From positions 353,666,010 through 353,730,009 of the forward strand of contig CM042694.1 of NCBI GenBank assembly GCA_023614405.1: a DNA stretch of 64,000 nucleotides, written 5' to 3'. Under the pieces are notes generated by a model. That model was given only the letters and a program-made list of their open reading frames with translations, did no database searches and was not told where the DNA came from. Below, piece after piece: positions 45,874 to 58,347 of the stretch (position 1 is its first letter; each line of letters starts with the position of its first letter). The DNA is from Avena insularis. Lineage: Eukaryota; Streptophyta; Magnoliopsida; Poales; Poaceae. Position numbers and translations under genes: made by a program.

Positions 45874-46362
45874 TGACATGGGTATACCCTACAGGTACTC
45901 GAGCTTGGTATATACGGTCCAAATACGTATAGGCCCACGGTGTCGCCAAGGCCCAGATAGAAGGACTCGAGTAACCTACGGACTCTCGATTGCTTGAAGA
46001 TCAAGAAAGAGCTAAAGATAGAAAGTTTGAAAGGAAAAACCCTAACTTGTAACCGACTCGACCTGCTACCCGAGACCTTGCCTATCTATATAAGGGCTAG
46101 GAGGGGGCGGCGAGGAGCACACACGCAACCCTAGCTTCCACCAACCCTCGCCAGATTGTATCTGTGCATCGTTGTAACTTTCGACTCCCTCAATAATTCC
46201 ACGAGCAGACAAGCAGGAGTAGGGACCTCTACGAGGCCTGAACCTGGGTAAATCCTTTGTCCCCTGTGTGCTTGTTTGCTAGCCGATAGATGTCTCCAGC
46301 GCTCCCTCCTCCAAAACCCAAGTCCACAACAATGGGCATTGATGTGTTAAACCCTCTTCACA
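45874..46362 (+). mobile_element. 3' LTR (about 490 bp) of the plus-strand Gypsy element
   Basis: It starts TGACATGGGTATACCC after the PPT, has TATATAAG at 46087-46094, and includes the leader-like GAACCTGGGTAAATC and AACAATGGGCATTGATG blocks. It ends near CTTCACA (46356-46362). Right after it the minus-strand Gypsy RNase H/integrase frame begins, so it is inserted in that gene. The end is uncertain by a few bases. Confidence 0.6.
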
Positions 46363-49136
46363 TAGTTTGTTAGCTCGAAACAAATATCCATCATGTATAT
46401 GATACTTATCCCATGCGTTTCTAAGAGCACACAAACGATATGGTTCAACAAAATCATGGTCAGTTGCATAAAGTGCACAAATAGCTTCTAATCTAGGAAT
46501 TTTAACATCAAGATTGGTTAATAGCATGTTCTTCCTAGATAGAGCATCAGCAACCATGTTCTATTTTCCCTTCTTATAGTTAATGATGTAAGGAAAAGAC
46601 TCAATGAACTCAACCCATTTAGCTAATCTTCTATGCAAGTTTGATTGATCTTTCAAATATTTCAATGCTTCATGATCAGAATGTATGATGAATTCTTTTG
46701 GCCACAAATAATGTTGCCAAACCTCAAGTACTCTAACAAGTGCATACAGTTCTTTATCATAGATAGAATAATTCAAACAAGCACCAGTCAATTTCTCAAA
46801 AAATAAGCTATAGGATGACCCTCTTGCATCAAAACGCCACCTATACCTATACCACTAGCATCACATTCAACTTCAAATTGCTTCAAAAAATCAGGTAATG
46901 CAAGTAATGGTGCAGAAGTAAGCAAACGTTTTAATGTATCAAATGCAATGTCTTGAGCCGCGCCCCATACAAAAGGAACACCTTTCTTTGTCAAATCATT
47001 TAATGGTGCAGCATTGGTGCTAAAATCTTTCACAAAGCGCCTATAGAAACCAGCGAGACCGTGGAAACTACGCACTTGACTAACATTCATCGGAGTAGGC
47101 CAATTCTGAATTGATTCAATTTTAGATTGATCTACCTCTACTCCATGCTTAGAAACAACAAATCCTAGGAATATGACCTTATCTTTTGCAAATGTACACT
47201 TCTCAAGATTAGCATATAGTTTATTATCACGTAACACTTGCAAAACTTGTCTGATATGAGTGCAATGTTCAGATTCGGTGTGGCTGTATATGAGTATATC
47301 ATAAGAGTAAACAACCATGAAACGACCAATAAACTCTCTCAAAACATGATTCATCAAACGCATGAAAGTACTAGGTGCATTAGTAAGACCAAACGGCATA
47401 ACTAACCACTCATACAAACCGAATTTAGTTTTGAAAGAAGTTTTCCATTCATCCCCTTCTTTCATCCTAGTTTGATGATAACCACTACGCAAGTCAATTT
47501 TAGAGAAAACAGCAGCACCACTCAATTCATCTAGCATATCCTCTAAGCGTGGAATAGGATGACGATATCGAATAGTGATGTTATTAATCGGTCTACAATC
47601 AACACACATGCGCCATGTACCATCTTTCTTAGGAACTAAAATAACAGGAACAACACAAGGGCTAAGAGAGACACGAATGTACCCTTTATCCAACAATGCT
47701 TGTACTTGCTTCTGAATTTCCTTAGTTTCTTTGGGATTAGTCCTGTAAGGTGCATGGTTGGGAAGTGTGGCGCCAGGAATCAGGTCCACTTGATGTTCTA
47801 TACCACGCAATGGAGGCAAACCTGCGGGTACGTCTTCTAGAAACACATCCCCAAAGTCCTGCAAAACAGAAGAGACACCAAGAGAAATAGGGGTCATGTC
47901 ATTAGAAACCAATACCTCGCCCTTATACATGAGCACAAGTGGCATGGCTGTAGGATCCTCACGAAACTCTCTCATATCCTCCTTGGTGGCTAGTATCAAT
48001 AACCCAGGCACTCTCACACTTTTCATTATATCACTCAATTTAGGCTCAATTACATCAGGAACAGCTGTAACACAGTCTTGCCGAGTGGTAGTATCTTCCT
48101 TCAAGTTCACCTCTATCTTCTGGCGAGAATCATTCACAATTTCTTGTGGTGTCATTGGCTGCATAGTAATCTTCTTCCCTTTGAATTCCAAGTGATATGT
48201 ATTGGCTCGGCCATTGTGTTGCACATGGCGATCATAGAGCCAAGGCCGACCCAATAGTAGGTGACAAACAGTCATAGGAACCACATCAAAATCAATAGAA
48301 TCTTTGTATGGACCTATTTGAAAATTCACACGTACCATATGATTTACCTTCATCTCACCAATGTTGCTCAACCATTGTATGTAGTATGGTTTGGGATGAG
48401 GTAAGTATGTCAAATTCAGTTTGGCACATAGTTCCTTACCTGCAAGATTTCTGCAGCTACCTCCATCAATAATTATCTTGCAAGCTTTGTTTGGTCCAAC
48501 TAGAGCTTTTGTTTGGAACAAGTTGCAACACTGGGATTCCTCAACTGGTTGCACACTAAGTACACGTGAAGATACGACAATAGTGGGTGCACGCTCAGCA
48601 TATGCATCTGCACCTTCCTCGCCGTCATCAATATCATCATCAGAAGCTTCATCTCCACTTTCTACTTCACCTTGTTCATTAACAAACATAACCTTGCTGT
48701 TTGGACAATCCTTCTTGTAGTGACCTCTACCTCCACAAGTATGGCACACCACATCACGATTACGTGCAGTAGACATGTTGGAAACCGAGCTAGCAGCAGG
48801 AGCAGCGGGTTTCCGAGCATTAGAACCAAACGAAGGTGTACTTGCTGGTTTGGCCGATGGTGTAAACGGAACAGCAGCTGATGGCGTGACTGTAGGAGGT
48901 GTAGACCTGGCCGAAAATCTACTGGAGGACGGAAAACGAGCACGTGACTTCGCCTCTTCTGCCAACTGGGATTCAGCCTCTCTAGCATGATGCAACAACT
49001 CATTCATGGTCTCATACTTGTGATGACGAACAATGCTCTTGATCGGTAACTTCAAATTGTTTAGGAATCGCTGCATGGTCATCTCAATGGACTCACGAAC
49101 TCGAGCACGCTGCATAAGCATCTCCATATCCATGTA
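46363..49136 (-). pseudogene. pol: Gypsy polyprotein: zinc knuckle, protease, RT, RNase H (truncated before integrase)
   Basis: On the minus strand, after a TAG at 49134, the frame MDMEMLMQRARVRESIEM leads to the zinc knuckle CHTCGGRGHYKKDC, protease IIIDGGSCRNLAG, and RT blocks VPVILVPKKDGTWRMCVDCR and FSKIDLRSGYHQTRM. The catalytic block reads VVYSYDILIYSH (47298-47309), where the first Asp of the DD pair is Tyr. RNase H has [17 protein letters not shown], a frameshift near 46795, then [18 protein letters not shown] and a TAG at 46558 before NMVADALSRKN. The frame ends at DGYLFRANKLC, where the plus-strand LTR is inserted. The integrase is absent. Confidence 0.85.
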
Positions 49137-49979
49137 CTACTCATCAACTGTCATGGTGCCTTGCTTCACTTGCGTTAATTTATCAAAAACTGATCGCAAG
49201 TAGTTGGTTCGTACGAAACGTGCCTTCATGATTTGCTTCATCTCGCGCCAATCCATCACAGGAAGTTCATTGTCCTCCCTCCTATGTTGCACAAGAGCAT
49301 CCCACCAACGCAAAGCATAACCATCAAATTCAGATGCTGCAAGCTTGACCTTCTTATCTTCTGGATAGTCAAATAAGCGCCAGAGTTTCTCAATCTTCAA
49401 TTCCCAGGTGAGGTAGTCTTCAGGATCAATGCAACCATCAAACTTAGGAATCGAGAATATTGGCTTGCCCAAACCATCATCAGCAGCTTGGTTGGTCACA
49501 CGTGGACCACGCCCAAGATGGGCAAACCCACGACCATGAGCAGGTGCATGGACAGGGGGAATAACACGTCCCCTGCCAACATGTGGAGCAGCATCAATAG
49601 CTCTACCCTCATTGAAATCATCAAAGGCATCATCATGTTGAGGATCTTCCCTTCTATGCAAGGCGGCTGTCAAACCCTCAATGGACTGCTGCAAAGTGGT
49701 GACATTGACATTGAGCGTAGCCACTTGCGTTTGGATAGTATCAACTGTCCCAACATGCTGATCCAATCTCATATTCATATCTTGGAGATTCTTGTCAATG
49801 GCATCTGTCGTGTTAGTAAACACACGTGTCAAGTGGGATTTCAAAGCCTCATATTCACGCCAATTTACGAGCTCCTCATCCTTCTTTTTCTGCAACACAA
49901 CATCATTATCACTAGTAGACATGATTAGTAGGTTAGTGCAAAAATCAGAATCTGTATGGTGGAAACTCTCACAACTCAC
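49137..49979 (-). pseudogene. gag: Gypsy gag, N-terminal part
   Basis: The minus-strand ORF (280 codons) includes MSTSDNDVVLQKKKDEELVN, a probable coiled coil (MNMRLDQHVGTVDTIQTQVA...LQQSIEGLTAAL) and the gag core PIFSIPKFDGCIDPEDYLTW and ASEFDGYALRWWDALVQHR. It ends at the TAG at 49134 within TVDE/YMDMEML, beyond which the same frame continues. The functional start is probably MSTSDND at 49922, since an upstream leader is expected. Confidence 0.8.
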
Positions 49980-50990
49980 TCACAACTAATAAGAAAGGAG
50001 ATCTTACCGTTCCAAAGTGAATAGAGATGCTCTACCAAACGAAATCAAAGACTGGTGCACTTGATGTGATGAAGTGAATATCAAAGGTATAGAGAACGAT
50101 CGCAGTGCACACAGGTTATTTAAGGTGGAGCTATAGGTGTGGTATCCTATCTATACCGCAAACAAGTCCTAGTGCTGATCGTACAAAAACCCAAGAAACA
50201 CACATGGTGGAGATAAACGTGGCAAAGCAATTTATGAATAGGAATATTTCAATGCACAAGAGAGACGCTAGTAATAGCTCAAATAGAACAAGCACAAGAT
50301 TGCTCAAACTACTAGTGCTATACACAACAAGGCCTCCCAAATTGCACACTTCTATATCTCTTTTTTTGTCAGGCGTGTAGCTCTTTTCTCTCTTTTTTAT
50401 ACTGATTCTCTTTTCTTTTCTCTCTTTTTTTTTGATTTTTCAACTATATTACTCAATGCAAATAAGCACAGCAACTTATAATAGAACTGGGCCGGATAGT
50501 CCGGTTGATATGCACCGGAGACTCCGGTTGGGCCGGATAGTCCGGTGTGAGTCGGCCGGATAGTCCGGTTTTGCCTGTCGAAAATTTCTGCACGGCAAAC
50601 CCTAATGAGCAGCCTATCAGAGCAAAGTAACTAGTCTCGTGGGTACGTTCCTAGGCACAGATGCTGTAGATAGGCTGTGTCTATGGTATGCAAACAAAGG
50701 TACGCTATGTGGACTCAGAAAAAGATAAAACACTTGCGGAAACGGTAACGGTGGGAAACAGCGGAAAACAAGATCAAACCCTACACCTAGACACAAATGG
50801 AAACTAGACTCCTACGAGGAAAAACCTGCAGATCGGATCTACGAGAAGATACAATCAGCAACTAAAACTTGAAAATGATGCAATCTAGTCTATGGCAATA
50901 AAAAAATTGTAAGGCTTTTTCTGTATAGGATGACAACACTCTCTAATCTATGGATGGATTTGTGGATGCTTACTGAGGCAACACTGAAAA
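49980..50990 (-). mobile_element. 5' leader of the minus-strand Gypsy element
   Basis: It lies between gag and the PBS (TGGTATCAGA, 50991-51000 on the minus strand). It contains three copies of CCGGATAGTCCGG plus a CCGGAGACTCCGG variant at 50494-50570 and T-rich runs at 50390-50440. No coding potential is seen. Confidence 0.6.
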
Positions 50991-51003
50991 TCTGATACCA
51001 AGA

Positions 51004-51710
51004 TGATATGGGGTGGCCCGATCTTCTCAGTAAGCGGATGGCAATGATAATGGTGGATGATAGATAACTAGCCTGTAGCTATGAACTCTCCCGCTCGATC
51101 CCTGATGCCAATGCAACAGCTCTCGAACCTTGTAGGATATTCACAACACCACGCTCTTGCGCAGCCGTGACGGTAGTAGTATGCAATCTACTAATTCCCA
51201 ATGGAACAACATATCACACTCAATTATAGTTGGTATATTCGAACACAGGGTAATTCCAAAGGTTCTATGAAAGAAACAACTCCAAAATATTTTAACATGG
51301 TCTAAACCCTAACTAGAGGTCGTCCCATAGCTTATAAGGGCGCCTGGGGCGAGCAGAAACCGAAAACTAAATGCATACAAGTCAAACTGATACAAACCGA
51401 CTCGGACCAGATTCGGTCGGCGGGCGGACACTCCGGTCGAAATCGGCCGGACAGTCTGGTCAGGCCGGACACTCCGGGTGAAGTGTGCCGGACAGTCCGG
51501 TCTGGCCGGAAACTTTGAAGTTTCCGGGTGGTGTCCGGGTAGTATCTGAACTGGCATACTGAATGTCCACGCCAGTTTGCCTCTCGACCAGGCCGGACAG
51601 TCCGGGTGGATCTGGCCGGACACTCCGGTCGTGGCAGATCTTTTTGCCTTCGTCTTGATGATCTTCTCTTGCGCCTTCCTCCCGCTCCTCCCTCGCGCAT
51701 CCTTGGGCGA
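51004..51710 (-). mobile_element. LTR of the minus-strand Gypsy element
   Basis: On the minus strand it ends ...CCCCATATCA just before the PBS. It has a TATA-like CTTATAAGC near 51331-51339 and six CCGGACA(G/C)TCCGG-like palindromes between 51420 and 51630. The outer border is unclear because a Gypsy pol tail adjoins it at about 51710-51790. Confidence 0.6.
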
Positions 51711-52003
51711 TCATCATGTTGGGCTTCTCTTGTAGCCCTTCTCCTCCTCGCTCCATGCTTGTTTCTCCAACGAACCTGATCATACATAAATGCATAGACT
51801 TAGGCAGTATAAAGTTCTCATCAATCAAAGTACCAGATTCGTTTAGGAGGAAATTCACCTGTTGTTCTAGTAGCTTAGCACGAGCTCTTGTAATAGGTCC
51901 AATTCTAATCTCATTGGACTGATCCTTTCTTGCAACAGTTGTAGCATCTTCAGTAGTCATTGGGGTAGGTGTAATTGTAGGGATGTCCTCATCATGAAGA
52001 GCT
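51711..52003 (-). pseudogene. Gypsy pol C-terminal tail abutting the LTR
   Basis: The minus strand reads LHDEDIPTITPTPMTTEDAT, then IGPITRARAKLLEQQVNFLL and ENFILPKSMHLCMIRF. This is the same tail family as 33.7 kb (GPITRARAKQLQEQVN). Its upstream side is cut at about 52003 by the copia gag. Because it precedes an LTR that itself precedes gag, the LTR may be shared by two tandem copies. Confidence 0.6.
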
Positions 52004-53539
52004 AGAAGTTGATACCTCGGACCCTCTTGCCATTAGGCAAGTGGCGTTGTTGTTGATGGCGTTCTCGTTCGGTGAGTCGAAGAGTGATGAAGGAGTCGAT
52101 GTGGTGGCTATAGCAGCCACCTCGCGGGAACTATCATCATCCTCTTCATCTTCACTTGCGGAGGAGTATTCCTCTTAAGCTACCAGGACAATCTTGGGTT
52201 GCTTCTTGAAAGGGCCATTCTTCTTAATGAACGGCTTCTTCTTAGGTGCTTTAGATTTCTCTTTAAGAATGAGCCTGCCACCATTGTCCTCTCTATCTTG
52301 ATATGGACACTCGGCTACAAAGTGCATTCTATCACCACAGTTGAAGCAAGTTCTCAATCTTGGGCCACTTTCTCTTCTTCCATTTGACCCATTCTTGCGC
52401 TCAAGTTCAGACTTGGCTTTGGCAGGGTCCTTCCAAAAATTCCTCGCATAGAATGCCATGTACTCACCATGAGCACGTTTGACCTCATCGGGGCATTCCA
52501 TGGATATCCCCTCAAAAGCTCCTTCATCTTCCTCTTGCTCAACAACATTGGCTTTGAGAGCCACATTGACACCCTTTTGCATTCCAATGGCCTGAGCACG
52601 GGCATCTTCAGCATTCTTTGCTGCCACTTTGAATGAAGCCATTTCTTGCATGACTTTGTTGGATGTCATTTGATGATAGTTGTGTCTACCTTGTAGGCTC
52701 TTCAAATCCGTTGGCTCGAAAGGCATTAAGGCACTCACATATTTTCTTTTTATCCATGCATCATCAATGTGAGTGGCCCCATGCTTTCGAAATGTTGTTG
52801 CGATGCCCTTGAGTCTTCTATACATGTCCTCATGGTTTTCACCATCCAACATGTAGAATCCCTCAGCTTTATTACGAAGGGCATCATACCTGTTTCTTCT
52901 CATGCTTTCATTTCCAACGAAAAGATCCGTAAGAGCATCCCAAGCCTCTTTAGCTGTGTTGAGATGTTCGATGTGTGGCATGTCCTTGAGACCCACACCC
53001 AGCTGTATCATGTGGAGAGCGGTGGCATTCAACTAGCTATCCACAACTTCTCTTCTTGTTAGGTTGGTTTGATCTCCAATATGAAGACCCTCTTCAATAA
53101 TCCTCCACAATTCAATAGAGGAGCTGCAAACATGAGATTTCATTAGGAATTGCCATTGATTAAAGGAGGATGCAGTGAGCTTGGGTGGATCACCCCTATT
53201 ATTTATATGAGGATGAGGGATAAGTGGGTCGGGGGAATATACGTGGCGAACCTCATTATATTCCTCCTTACCACTTCCCTTCTTGGAGGTGGAACCATTA
53301 AGTTTTTCACCTTCCACATCATCATCCTTGGATCCGGTGTTACCCTTTTCCTTAGATGATGGTGTGGCAGCCTCAGAGGAGGATGGAGATGGGGCTATGG
53401 ATGATGTAAGGCGAGCAATCATTTGATTCATCTCCTCCATATTAGACTCAAAGGATTTCAACAAGGTTGTTTCCAACGACTTGAGATCATCCATTGTGAC
53501 CTTATCCACAACCTCATTTCCATCATCCTTGGTACCCAT
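52004..53539 (-). pseudogene. gag: Copia-type gag, minus strand, pol missing
   Basis: ATG at 53539 opens MGTKDDGNEVVDKVTMDDL. The conserved copia gag (UBN2/DUF4219-like) follows: PPKLTASSFNQWQFLMKSHV, LKDMPHIEHLNTAKEAWDAL, RNRYDALRNKAEGFYMLDG and SNKVMQEMASFKVAAKNAED. Then comes the zinc knuckle CFNCGDRMHFVAEC (about 52345-52304) and a basic stretch KAPKKKPFIKKNGPFKKQ. A TAG at 53033 splits the frame after REVVDS, and a TAA at 52175 ends the second part. The sequence continues as EYSSASEDEEDDDSS to about SEVSTSS. At about 52003 it switches to an unrelated Gypsy tail, so protease, integrase and RT are deleted. Confidence 0.85.
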
Positions 53540-53576
53540 ACTACTCTTAGGCGGTTAAGCCTGAATAAAGAGTCGG

Positions 53577-53589
53577 GGCTCTGATACCA
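53577..53589 (-). other. Primer binding site, tRNA-iMet
   Basis: The minus strand reads TGGTATCAGAGCC, two bases from the LTR end at 53592. Confidence 0.85.
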
Positions 53590-53591
53590 AT

Positions 53592-54856
53592 TGAAATGGA
53601 TCGTATGGGCACCTAGAGGGGGGGGGGGTGAATAGGTGCTACACCAATTTTTAATACCTTTTCAATTTTAGGCTTAACACAAAGGGTAAATTCTCTAGAC
53701 AAACTATTAGGTGGAATTTCCCTATATGCAAACCTAACTACTAGCGAGTAAAGAGCGAGTGGAAGAGGAATGAGTAAACCGAAGTGAAGCATGCGGAGAC
53801 ACATGATTTGTTTGACCGCAGTTCCTTCCTTGTTAAGGGAAGTACGTCTGCATTGGAGGGGTGGGCGGTACTAAGACCACCACACCATAATAGGCCTCAC
53901 CCTGTTCTCTGATGGATCTCGCCACAAAAGGCCTGATCCACCTTTCCACTATAGGTACCTTTCCAGGCGGGCACCGGCGCCTTTACACAACTAGCGGGGC
54001 AACAACTCCACAACAACTTGGAGGCTCCCAAAATGACAACAAGCTGCCACAAGAACAAAGTTATCAAAAACAATAAACAAGATCTAAGTATTGACAAGAA
54101 TACTAGATCAGGGATTTCTCCAAGTGAATGGAGAGGAGTTGAAGCGCTTGATTCTTGATGATGATGATGAACTTCTCCTCCTTCAATTCCACCAAAGATC
54201 AAGACCTTCGGGTGGTTGAAGTGGGAGATCAAGAATGAGAGCTCTTGCATAATGTCTGGACAATTTCGAATGAATCAAGAGTTTTGAACGTTGGGGAAGA
54301 AGGGGTATTTATACCCCCCTTCAAAAACCAGCCGTTGCACACGGGGCCGGATTATTTGGCCCAAGTGAGGGCCGGATTATCCGGCCTGGGGAAAACACCA
54401 CCCCAGACTCGGAATATCCGGCAGAAAGTCCAACCCCTATCAGAGCGTCGCGCCGAGCTTGCCTTTGATCAACTTCTGAGGGCCGGATTATCCAGCATGG
54501 AGTGGAAAAACCGCCCCAGTTCGGATTTTCCGGGAGAAAATCCGACCGGATACCGTGCGACGCGCCTTGGCCCCTTTTGCTCGAAAACTGGGGGCCGGAT
54601 TATCCGGCCCGTACGACACCCGGATTATCCGGCCTGGGGAGGAAAAACCGCCAAGTTCGGATTTTCCGGAAGAAAATCGACCGTAATTGCGGCGTGCCTT
54701 GGCTTCTTTTGAGCGATGAGGTAGGCCGGATTATCCGGCCCTTGGTGGAGCAGATTATCCGGCCCCCCTCAAAACTTCCTGCACATGAATAGTCTCCATA
54801 GTATTGTTATCTAACACGCAAAACATAGGAAAACATGAAATGTTCTTTCACCAACA
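53592..54856 (-). mobile_element. 5' LTR (1265 bp) of the copia-type element
   Basis: The minus strand opens TGTTGGTGAAAGAACATTTC at 54856 and ends CGATCCATTTCA beside the PBS. Between 54345 and 54765 it carries about ten GGCCGGATTATCCGGCC-type palindromes and TTCGGATTTTCCGG variants. A G-run sits at 53622-53631. The element lies in older copia pol remains on its right. Confidence 0.8.
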
Positions 54857-54879
54857 CGGTTCAATAGGAACTCAAATCT

Positions 54880-55860
54880 TCAAGAATACAACCTTTGTAT
54901 CCATGGGAATGATGAGCATTATGGCCTCCTCTGGGACACTTTCCGACCTGCACTACTTAGCACATGTTTCTTAGGTTCATCAACCTAATCAAAGTTCTAT
55001 TGTCCTCCCACTTAACTTTTGTGAAAAAATTCTTCTCAAGAAACTTGACATTCTAAGTGACAAGTTCTTTTGTCCTTGGTGTTTTGGAGGAATACCGAAC
55101 ATTTTTTTTGGAATAACCTACAAAGACATGCTTATCCGACTTTGGTTATAAATATTTTACTTGTACCAAGCATATTAAAATTTAAGACAACCCGGGTTTT
55201 ATCCCAAGCCATAACTCATATGGTGTCATTTCAACGTATCATGATGGTGCTCTTTTTAGTGTAAAAGCGGTAGTCTCTAAATCTCTCATCCTTAAAACAT
55301 GATGAATTTTTTATAAATGACACCTTTGATCTTAGCATGTCAAACAAGGTTTGATTTCATCTCTCGAACAGTCCATACTCCTATGGTTTATCAGAAAATG
55401 CAAATACATCGAACAATTCTTCAAATCTTAGGTGTTTTGCTACACTTGTAACTCAAATATATTCCTTTATGATCCAATCATAAATTCTTTATTTTCTTGT
55501 TACAATGATTTTCCACTTCTTCTTGAAAGTCTTTGATTTTTTTTCAAATGTTTCATACTTCTTCCTTATTAAGTAAATATACACATATATCCACCCAAAT
55601 TTTCGAAGCAAGTATATGAAGTTGAAAGATCCATCACGCATGACTACACATAATGGACCATATACATCAACATGCACAATGTCTAATAAGTTAGTCATTC
55701 GTTCCTATTTGGCCTATGAACAGAGTTTCAATTATCTCGAGGAAATTCTCACTAGCGTCAATTGATAAAAATTAAAGACTCCAAAATTCCATCAACATGG
55801 AGTTTCTACATGTTTTCTTTCCAATATAATTTAAACGGCAATGTCACTCATAAGTGATCT
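54880..55860 (-). pseudogene. Old copia pol remains (integrase and C-terminal linker)
   Basis: Heavily decayed minus-strand copia integrase is readable in pieces: NDLLDIVHVDVYGPLCVVMR (about 55700-55640), YETFEKKSKTFKKK (about 55560), PYELWLGIKP (about 55215) and KSDKHVFVGYS (about 55130). Stops and frameshifts are frequent. It is older than the copia element whose LTR interrupts it at 54856. Confidence 0.65.
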
Positions 55861-57180
55861 TTTAATCATTTCTCTTACGACATTTTAGCATTAGTTTTTA
55901 TGGACGTGATTTCTCCAACTAGATTTGTAAAAGTTCATCCATCTTTCATGAAATACGATAATTATTTGAACAACCTATGTTCTCATCATACCTAAACAAA
56001 ATAACAATTATTAAAAAAATCTTGAAGTCATGCTTTGATGTCAACGAATAACACACTTTATTTGTTTTTGATGAACATCATCACATATTCTCTTGCTAGT
56101 TACTTAGGACATTGTAGTTCATGAATTGCATTATTCTGTATGACATTTCACACCAACCAATTCGATATCCAATACCCATGAACCACATTGTTTAACAATC
56201 AAACAATATAACCATAATATGTATATCATCTATATACCTAACCTGCACATTTCCAGTATTTTCTTTTCTATCAAATATTTTATAGATTCTCTTTCAACAT
56301 TTTCTTTTCCTTTTAAAAAATCTATCAACATCAATAGTGGTTCCATACACATGACACATAGTCCAAAGCGTGTATAGTCAAATACTAATACCTTTGTACT
56401 TTCACTTTGAAGTGGATCACCACCATCAAATGTTTGGCATTCTTTCAAAATCCATTCTTTAGTAATATTTTAGTGTAGTAAACATTTTACCTACATCTTC
56501 TATTCATCCTTATCATGACAACTTTCATGATCAAGCTACTATAGCTTATAAAGGCGAATCGCGAGTATAATGTTAGTTCCCAAAATCTTTTTGGGAGATT
56601 AGGACGCCTAGTGTCTCAAACCTTCACAAATTCTCATACAATATGAGAACATGTATTTTGCTAAATTATACTCTATCATATTGGAACCAAAACATTATTT
56701 CAGATATCGCAATATCTACTACACATGATGTTTTCTGAAACAATCATTTCATGTCCTAGATAACCTTGATACTAAAACATCTTTTGAATATCAAAGATCA
56801 TGGAGGAAAACATGATACTAACACTGGAATTGTTACTCTTGATTTAATACTACTTATTAAACTTCATGGAGTAAATGGATCTTGCTGAAAGTTTGCAATA
56901 GGGCTTTTAAACATTATATTGACACTCAAAAAATACAATACCAGTTCGTAAAGTAAATACCCACAATTCTATAGTTCTATCATCTCAATTATAACTAAGC
57001 ATAAGGTATTAAACAGGAAAATATCATTTTGCGTCCTGAAAGTTGGGGCGCCCAGGCAACGCCGTACCCAAGTTGCCTGTAATCAGCCGCGATGACTACA
57101 GTTGGCGTGCCAAATACTTAGGGGGTCTTTATGTGCATGAATTCAACTTTACGTTTCAATACAAAATATCAGGCTAACGG
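55861..57180. other. AT-rich sequence with no recognised gene
   Basis: This could be further decayed copia sequence, but I cannot support a call. A short minus-strand ORF at 56230-56448 has no recognisable similarity. Confidence 0.4.
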
Positions 57181-57189
57181 TCGTCAAGT

Positions 57190-57720
57190 TGCGCCCCCCT
57201 ATGAGTTGTCGCCGTTATGTCGCTCCCGTCGCTTAGGCGTCAATTAGGCTTGCAGCGTTGGCGCATGCATCCATTACGCGTCTTCTTTTTCCCCGGAGCT
57301 GCAATCTATGGTCGCGGCCATGGCGCAGAGCTGGGACGTGACAAACTTGCTCGGTCCCGCTCTCCTCCCCATCCCGAGTCGGAGCTCGCCCTCACCATGG
57401 CCGCAACCATGGCACAACTCGTGGACAAGAATTAGTTCCCGGTGAGATCTATCACTGTGTAGACCATGCTCGGTCCTATTTTCCTCCTCCAGAATCCGAG
57501 CTCGCCGTCACCGTGGTCACACCCGCACCAATTCTGCCACCCCTACCGAGGTCTTTGTGGTAGCTCAAGTTCTGCCATGTTGAACTTGTAAGCAAATTCG
57601 GAGCTGGGTGGCGGCAACCCATTGTTGAACCTGTAAGGAATTTGCTGAAGACTTCGTGCCATGCCAAGGTCTTCAGCTAATGCATTCGGCTTGTGCCAAT
57701 GTCCATCGCCGATGTGAGAT
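57190..57720. other. GC-rich gene-like fragment, unrecognised
   Basis: The composition shifts sharply to GC-rich. 57345-57410 and 57470-57520 share TCGGTCC...TCCTCC..CGAG(T)C(G)GAGCTCGCC, so it contains a small internal duplication. A piece at 57640-57690 (AATTTGCTGAAGACTTCGTG, GCCAAGG) resembles 58115-58170, which suggests a duplicated decayed exon. Confidence 0.35.
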
Positions 57721-57889
57721 CATTTAGTTACTTCAATACGAAATTTCGACCAATTTAACTTGTTGATGTATTCCTTGACAATTATAATATAATCGAGCAC
57801 TAGAAATATTTTGTAATGTGCATGAGCATGATCAGTAATATAATTGAACACTAGAAATTTTAAGACACTCCATACAAAGGAGTAGATTA

Positions 57890-57914
57890 ATATATATATA
57901 TATATATATATATA
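57890..57914. repeat. (TA)n microsatellite
   Basis: About twelve TA units. Confidence 0.9.
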
Positions 57915-58092
57915 GAAGGTTCACCACAAATACCACGCGGATATATTGTCTTACATGCCACACACATGTAATAATAATTAACTAAAACAAAATAAAACAG
58001 GGACAACAACAGGAGGCCGGGACACGGAGACGCCTCGTAGGGCAGGGGCATATCAGCAGGAGGCAGGGACAGCCTAGCCGAGGGGATACAGG

Positions 58093-58347
58093 TCAAGTCC
58101 TGACATAATCCCAGAGGAATTTGCCGAAGGCTGTGTGCCGCGCCAAGGTAATCGGCTTATGCCTTCTGCCTCCGCCTCTAGCAACGCCCACCGCATGCTG
58201 GATCATGCTGTCGAGGTCCACGTTGATTGCTCTGCCATAGAATGGGAAAAACAGTCTCCCCCTATAGTATAAACGGATTAGCCCATACCGTAACCGCCTC
58301 AGCATGTAGCGGCTCTTTTTGTCCCTGGATTCCTTGTTATCATCCAC
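58093..58347 (-). pseudogene. Exon-like ORF, unrecognised
   Basis: The minus-strand frame has MDDNKESRDKKSRYMLRRLR, LFFPFYGRAINVDLDSMIQH, and ends AFGKFLWDYVRT. It is moderately GC-rich against AT-rich surroundings. It lies downstream, in minus orientation, of four protein-like repeats at 58.55-59.73 kb and could be part of the same former gene. No family is recognised. Confidence 0.35.
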
